Shown one piece after another: positions 27,001 through 64,000 of a DNA stretch of 64,000 nt. Source of the DNA: Callipepla californica brunnescens (lineage: Eukaryota > Chordata > Aves > Galliformes > Odontophoridae); the NCBI GenBank assembly GCA_023055505.1, contig JALIRH010000010.1, forward strand, positions 7,284,001-7,348,000. Direction: 5' to 3'. The position numbers and the translations under genes are program-made. Under the pieces are notes generated by a model that had not been told where the DNA came from, searched no databases, and worked only from the letters and a program-made list of their open reading frames with translations. Every line of letters starts with the position of its first letter. The first letter of the stretch is position 1.

Positions 27001-29300
27001 AGAACCATTATAATAAAGGAATTACCAAACTCTCTTCATGACATTTCAGATTCAAAATGTAAAGAAATACAAATAAATGTCTGGAAAAGAAAATATATGC
27101 ATTTGCTATCAAAAGGCACGCTTTACTTAAGTAAAGTTCTTTTGCGTTAGCAGCACATATACTTTCTCTTCATCAGAGTACATCTGAAGTGAGACATGAA
27201 GTTAGTACAAAACTTTTTCCAGCACTTCGTGTCCTGTAGCTGCACAGTGAGACACCTGGAATACATTATTGTATTTGTGAAAGAGTCTTTATGCATTTTG
27301 GTCTGAAACAATATTTTTTTGTTCTGCAAAACAGAATGGATTTTTTCCAGTTTTCCCATTGAAGTTCTGCAGATTTCTAGAGAGAAGACTGGAATAATAA
27401 ATAGAGTTAGAACAAAGTTTTAGGGTTTACAGAGGCTGGAAATCTGAAAGAGACATCCCATCTGGCGTGTTTAGGAAAGCTATCATTCACAATGAAAGCT
27501 GTATTTTGCTTCCTTCTAGTAAGTAGCTCTTCTTAATCATACATCTTGCTTAACTGCATTCTTTATGAATACATTTGAGTTCAGCATGCAGCAAGCTGAA
27601 CAGCTATGATTTCTCAGATTGTATTGTGTAGCAGCCACTCCTGGATATTCATTTCATTGATCTCTTGGCATCATATTAACACGTCTTTGAAATACTTGGC
27701 TGGAGCCACTTTTTGGGTCTCAGGCTTCCACAGAAGACCAGCTGGAACCAACATTACATACCAGGGACGGCTGGTACTTTGATCAGACAAGAGGAATTTG
27801 AGATTCTTAAAAGGTGTCAAGAATCACTGCTTATTATTATTGCAACTAAATGTAAAGCATATTCTTCTATTTTTACTCATAACGGATTATTCATGTGGTT
27901 CATAGTGCAGAATTTGGTCCTGTAAACTTCCCTGGCATGACTGAGCCAGAAACACTGTTGAGTATTAGATATTGGTCTAGATATGTGAATCCAGATTTCC
28001 AGTTCTTTAAACTTGTGTGCCCACTGAAAATAGCAGAAGCTAGGCATATGTTTTTTCAGTGTAGGCCTTTCTTAAAATAACCACTGAAAAACACTAAAAG
28101 CTTGCAGATAACCTCTCCCTACATTGTTAAACTGCAGCTCTGCTAACAAAAAGCTTGGTAGCATTCAGATGCATTCTGTCACAAGTTTGAGATTATTCTT
28201 TGACTGCGCTACACTACAGTATTTATATGTTTTGAATATAAAGAAACAAAGAAAACTTTGGCTGAATTATACATATTTTGACTCCTGTTCACTGTGAAAA
28301 TAAAAATTCACCTCAGGGCTTTGGTTTGTTTTTGTGAAAAACAAACATTTTCTTTGTTGTGAGTAAGATGAGTCAGGCACTTAGTAGCAGGGCACACCAG
28401 GCAGGTACTGAGTATTCAGATGGGCCTGTAAGACTTCTGAAACTCTGGACATAAATCTCACAACATACATGTGGTACTAGTTTGAAATTTAAAATGAAAA
28501 ACTGTAACTGTACTTAGTAACAGTCCACTGTGGACTTCTTCGTACACAGAAAATAGTGTTAAGCAAACTGTGAATTTGCAGCATGTTAGATACAACATTG
28601 TAAACTTAAGCTGAGCTGCATGGAACCACTGACATATCACACTAATAATATTCCTAAAGCAAACTGATATAGCTAGCACCAGCTAATTTCATAGCTAGTG
28701 GTAACCACTACCATCAAGGAGAGCAGTATATATGAGCATAGTGCAAACTTACAGCCAGATAATGCCTATTACTTTCCATGCATATTAGCTGTTAATGTAT
28801 GTAAATCTCTAACATAAAAAGTTGTTAGTTCAGTTACAGATACAGATTATTTAAGAAACAGAGCAAAATTCTAAATGTTATGCTCAATGTACAGCTTTAC
28901 TTCGCCAACTATTTTGCAGGCAAGACTAAGAATATTTGTTATCTTCTTTGGATTCATGTCTCTTCCTCTTGCTTCAGTGGATCACATACTTTTCTGTTAT
29001 ACTTTTGAAGCAGTAAAATACTTGCATCTTTCTCTGATACAAGGTAGTGCTTGCAAATAGAAGGGGGAAAAGCTAAGGTGAACTGAAATAAAACCACAAA
29101 CCTCACTACTCATTAAGTATTTTTGTAGGCTAAAATTCTCTCCTTAAGTTTTCAGAAAATTCCCCATCTTTCTGACTAATTGGTGGTGCTCATTTTTGAA
29201 CAAACAAATGCTTTATACTTTTAATCCACAGACTTTTCCAGTCCTTTCCTGCAGTGAGTTGTACTGCTCCAACACAGACTCAAAATTCTCCTTAGAAATA
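24070..29300. other. GCG-DPP4 intergenic region
   Basis: About 5.2 kb without a supported gene. I looked for a second glucagon-like hormone motif (His-x-x-Gly-Thr-Phe-Thr) and found none. Small structures: a 15-bp direct repeat at 25362-25376 and 25389-25403, a local duplication of TAGATGTTCT near 25844-25881, a 16-bp palindrome at 27121-27136, and a possible signal-peptide exon at 27492-27518 (see findings). Confidence 0.65.
27121..27136. repeat. 16-bp perfect palindrome
   Basis: CTTTACTTAAGTAAAG equals its own reverse complement. It lies in the GCG-DPP4 spacer. Confidence 0.9.
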
Positions 29301-29306
29301 CGTGGT

Positions 29307-29640
29307 CTGCTCCAAAAGTAATGCCTCCTGTTTTTATTAGTTTGGACCATGAAAACAGAGGTGAATGTTGGTGGTATGGCAGTAGAGACTGAACCTTCCT
29401 AATGATATTCATGTTGTTGCCATGTGTCAGATGGCAGTAGAAGGGCAGTCTGACAAAATGGCATCTGACATGGAAGTGCATATGAAACAACAGTGTGGAA
29501 CTGTATTCCTCCATGTGGAAAAAAGGGCAACCATTTTTTTTTGTAGCTGAGAATTTGCTCTATCGAATGCTGTTATTATTCTTGTTATGTTGTATCTGCT
29601 GTGGTTTCCATTGAATTAAATAGGAGGCATTACTTTCACG
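29307..29640 (+). mobile_element. mariner-type element, probably Galluhop, internally deleted
   Basis: The ends are inverted: 'aaaagtaatgcctcctgttt' near 29314 and its counterpart 'aaataggaggcattacttt' near 29618. The interior matches, on the opposite strand, the copy at 32846-33325 (shared blocks 'gcacttccatgtcagatgcc' and 'gatagagcaaattctcag'). At about 330 bp it is much too short to encode transposase. It fits a non-autonomous deletion copy of the galliform mariner Galluhop; the name is from memory of the terminal sequence. Confidence 0.8.
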
Positions 29641-30283
29641 TGCAGAATTGTCTGATGTGATAAACCAGGGTTTTATTCAGAGTCAGACTTCCAGCTTTCA
29701 TCCTACCCCATACTTCTGCTTCCTGTCCTTGATTTCAGCTTGCAATTTGCATCCTTACACTACAACCCCCCCTTTCACGCCAACAGTACCAAAGAAGTTG
29801 ATACAAACCCTTCCTTGCTGCAATTTTATCGGTATTTTCAGAACTTGATTGTCAGAGAAAGAAGTTTAAAGAGCAGAAACTCGAAACGTTGCTGTTATTA
29901 AACCATGCCATTAGCGCTTGAAGGCATTTCACTTCAGGAGCCTCCGTGTGGGCGTTATCTGATTTCCTACAAAAATACTTTCTGTGTCAAGGGTCCTTTC
30001 TCTCTAACGTACAGCTTTGTCCCCACGCTCGCAACTGAAAGAGAAATTGCAGCTCGGCGCGGGGAGCTGCGGCGCCGGCTGGAGCAACGAGACCTCGCAC
30101 AACTGCCGCGCGGAGCTCAGTCGGTGCTCGCTTGCCGCGGGCGGTAACCTTCCTCGGGCCCCGCCGCAAAGCGCCCCGCGCCGCCCCATCCGCGTGCCCG
30201 CGGGCGGCAGCGCCTCGAGACCGGCCGTTAGCGAGCCTCGCTCCCAGCGCTCAGAGCAACCCCCCGGCCCCGCCCGCTGCGGC

Positions 30284-61723
<31,440 letters not shown>

Positions 61724-64000
61724 GTAAGAAATCGTTTATCTTCATTTTTAAGTATATTACTTTCCTAAACAATTCTGCATACAGTTCTATTGCTTCCCCA
61801 AGTTTTATACTTCATTCCAGTGTTTACTGCTGCATGCTGCTTTTAGAGGTTGTAGTCTTTTGGATTGGAATGAGGCAGTTACTCCTTGCTGTATAGCGTG
61901 GGCTCTCTGTTGTTTGTTTGGGTTTTCTTTCTTTTACATTCAGTTCCATTTGGCTACTATGCAGACTGCAAAATAAGCTGTAAAAACTGCTTTATTTTAG
62001 TCACTAAGAAACAAATTTGTTTTAATATGCTCATGGGCAAACTATGTCTCAAAACAAAGACAAAACAAAAAAACCCTCAAAATATTTTCACTAAAACAAA
62101 TCTATTCCAGTTCTCTCTGAAATTTAATTAAAAAATGTGGGTATCATGTGAACTTTCCAACTTTGGAAGTTGTAAACTTTATTCAGGGAAAGCAAAATCA
62201 CCCAGGTGTTTGGAAACCTTTACAGGTAGGCAAGTCTGTCAGCTCTCTGAGCATACAAATACACTGTAGATCAACTGAGAGCCAACCCAGGGCTGGAATT
62301 TTGGTCTCATCGCTATGAACAATTGTTTTCTGAATGTTGATTGAAAGTAACTGATGCTTGTCCAGAAATAGGGAATTTCCTGGCTGTATAATGGGAACAA
62401 AATACCTGTGGATTTTGTCTTTATTGTACAGAGAAGTTTTTGATGGAGGAGTAATATTGCTTCTCAGTGTGCCTGCTGCTTTTTGTTGTTTAAAGGTCTT
62501 TTTGAAACTGCAATGGCAGAGCTGCCCAAACCTTCTGTAAGGTTTTGTTAAATTTCAGATTATGGTGGAAATGCACTGGCTATAGTGAATGGTCTGAGGG
62601 GTCCTTTGGTTACTGGGGTGTTTGATTGAGTGGTTTAGCCATAGCGATGCTGGAACCAAACATATGATAGAGGATGGGAAATGGCGCGTTCTCTCTGTTT
62701 AGCTTGGTAAACTGGTTTGATTCTTCCCCCTCCCCTCTGCAAGACACAATCAGTTCTACGCTGTTTCAGTATCATGGGGTGGAGAAGAGAGAGCTGTTGC
62801 ACTGACTTGAAAGTGTGTAAAGCATACGATTATATACACTGAAGCACAGAGTGAAGTGTCTGTTTTGATATACTACTACAGTGATCTAGTTTGTCAGCTG
62901 CGGTATTAGCTGAGGAAATCAGTAGTGACTGCAGGGTGATTGTCTGCGGTGTCCACCTCTTCTAACGGGTGAGCTGCTTGGACCCATCAGGGCTGACCAG
63001 CAGCCTGCAGCAGCCTGCCTGCTTCTTTCCAAATGCAGTTCTTAACGACAGTGGGAACAGTAGGAGGTCTGTGAGGTAGCAGTGTAAATAGAAGTTACTG
63101 TCGTTGTGCGGAACGAACGTTAACGCTCTGGGTGCACAAAGTCATTCACCAGCTTCACGGCACAGATGGCAACAGAGGACTGTTTAATCCTTTCAAGCCA
63201 GGAGTCGGATTTTCTTGGCATAGTATTCGTTGCTGGCAATGGCCACGTTGAAACTGCCAGTACCAAAGAGCTAAAGGTTTCAAATGTGTTACTCTGAGGA
63301 CTAATTGGAGAGAATGGTGGCTAGATGGAGGAGGGGCAATTGCACAGATCAGATTGTCTCACTTCATTGCTCCTCACAGAGACAGGGAAATGTGACTTAA
63401 GTCTTCATATAATGCATTATTTGGAATTTGCTTTTCTGTGTAACCTAGAGGGTGGATAGCCTCAGAGATGGATTAGTTGCTTTTCATATGGCTACAATGA
63501 AAGAGTCATGGGATGTTGTTGCTGTAGACCCCTTCTGAATTCCACCCAGCAGGTTCCTCTGGCTTATAGCCCCTTCCTTTGGTGTCTCAGGCCTAGCAAA
63601 TCTGCTCCTGGCCCCTTACTGCAGCTGAAGACCAAGTCCTGCATCGACTTGTTGTTCAGCAAAGCATATACTGAAAAGCTCTCCTAGCTAAAGCTGTTAC
63701 AGCATGTTAACTTCATACTGTCGGGTTTGCATTCTGCATCATATATTCTCCATTCTACCGCATCCAACAGAAAGCTGTTTTGAAAGGGTGCATAAACCCT
63801 GTATTGCATGACCTAAATTAAAAGAAATGGTATTGTGTGCACACCTGTTGAGAATAGGTGCATGCTGCTAAGTGTCTTCTTAACATTGTGAATGTATCAT
63901 CTCAAGAAACTGCATCTATCTAGTGGTGTTGAGAGGTGCACCCTATATATTATTACTGTGACATTAGATTTCACATTTATTGTTGAATGTGATCTGACGT
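61724..64000 (+). other. DPP4: DPP4 intron 23 (to right edge)
   Basis: About 2.3 kb. The next exon, expected to begin with the Asn-Ser-Thr-Val-Met block, was looked for and is not in the window. A moderately CpG-richer patch lies at about 62930-63320. Confidence 0.75.

Noticed and set aside
27143..27166. U6 snRNA-like start ('agcagcacatatact')
   Set aside because: Only about 14 bases match the U6 5' region and the rest of the 107-nt RNA is not recognisable. Chance or an extremely decayed pseudogene; not enough to call.
24070..29300. A second glucagon-family hormone gene in the GCG-DPP4 spacer
   Set aside because: No His-x-x-Gly-Thr-Phe-Thr type motif was found on either strand by eye.

Overview
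The window is vertebrate nuclear DNA, AT-rich and intron-rich, and almost certainly from a bird close to chicken. Three things point there: CR1 LINE tails with the avian 3' end, two copies of what looks like the galliform mariner element Galluhop, and a proglucagon gene that encodes the serine-ending 29-residue glucagon and the long first intervening peptide I associate with chicken. From memory (not checked) a few residues differ from the chicken protein, so a related galliform or other bird is possible.

Layout, all three genes on the + strand: (1) about 1-5.6 kb holds the last four coding exons of FAP (prolyl endopeptidase FAP/seprase), with the Asp and His of the catalytic triad, the stop codon and a poly(A) signal. 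(2) About 5.6-12.9 kb is intergenic. (3) About 12.9-24.05 kb is the complete GCG (proglucagon) gene: TATA box, untranslated exon 1, and six coding exons giving a 206-residue precursor with glucagon, GLP-1 and GLP-2. A 54-bp in-frame exon absent from the mammalian six-exon plan lengthens the first intervening peptide. Reading through the GLP-1 exon donor meets a stop at once and gives a 151-residue precursor without GLP-2. (4) About 24.05-30.0 kb is intergenic with a mariner remnant. (5) About 30.0 kb to the right edge is DPP4 (dipeptidyl peptidase 4): a CpG-island promoter and 23 coding exons (679 codons), ending just after the active-site serine exons. The last three exons, with the catalytic Asp and His, lie beyond the window.

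I reassembled every exon by eye. Splice sites are GT-AG and reading phases agree across all junctions (GCG 621 nt including stop; DPP4 2037 nt). The genes are biochemically linked: GLP-1 and GLP-2 carry an N-terminal His-Ala, the kind of end DPP4 removes, and FAP is the tandem paralogue of DPP4. The FAP-GCG-DPP4 order is the conserved vertebrate arrangement.

No undescribed system stands out. The items most worth checking are the extra proglucagon exon, the read-through short proglucagon and its possible poly(A) source in an old LINE2-like tail, a frame-shifting 20-nt cryptic exon in DPP4 intron 17, a possible two-exon small secreted peptide between GCG and DPP4, and several perfect inverted repeats.
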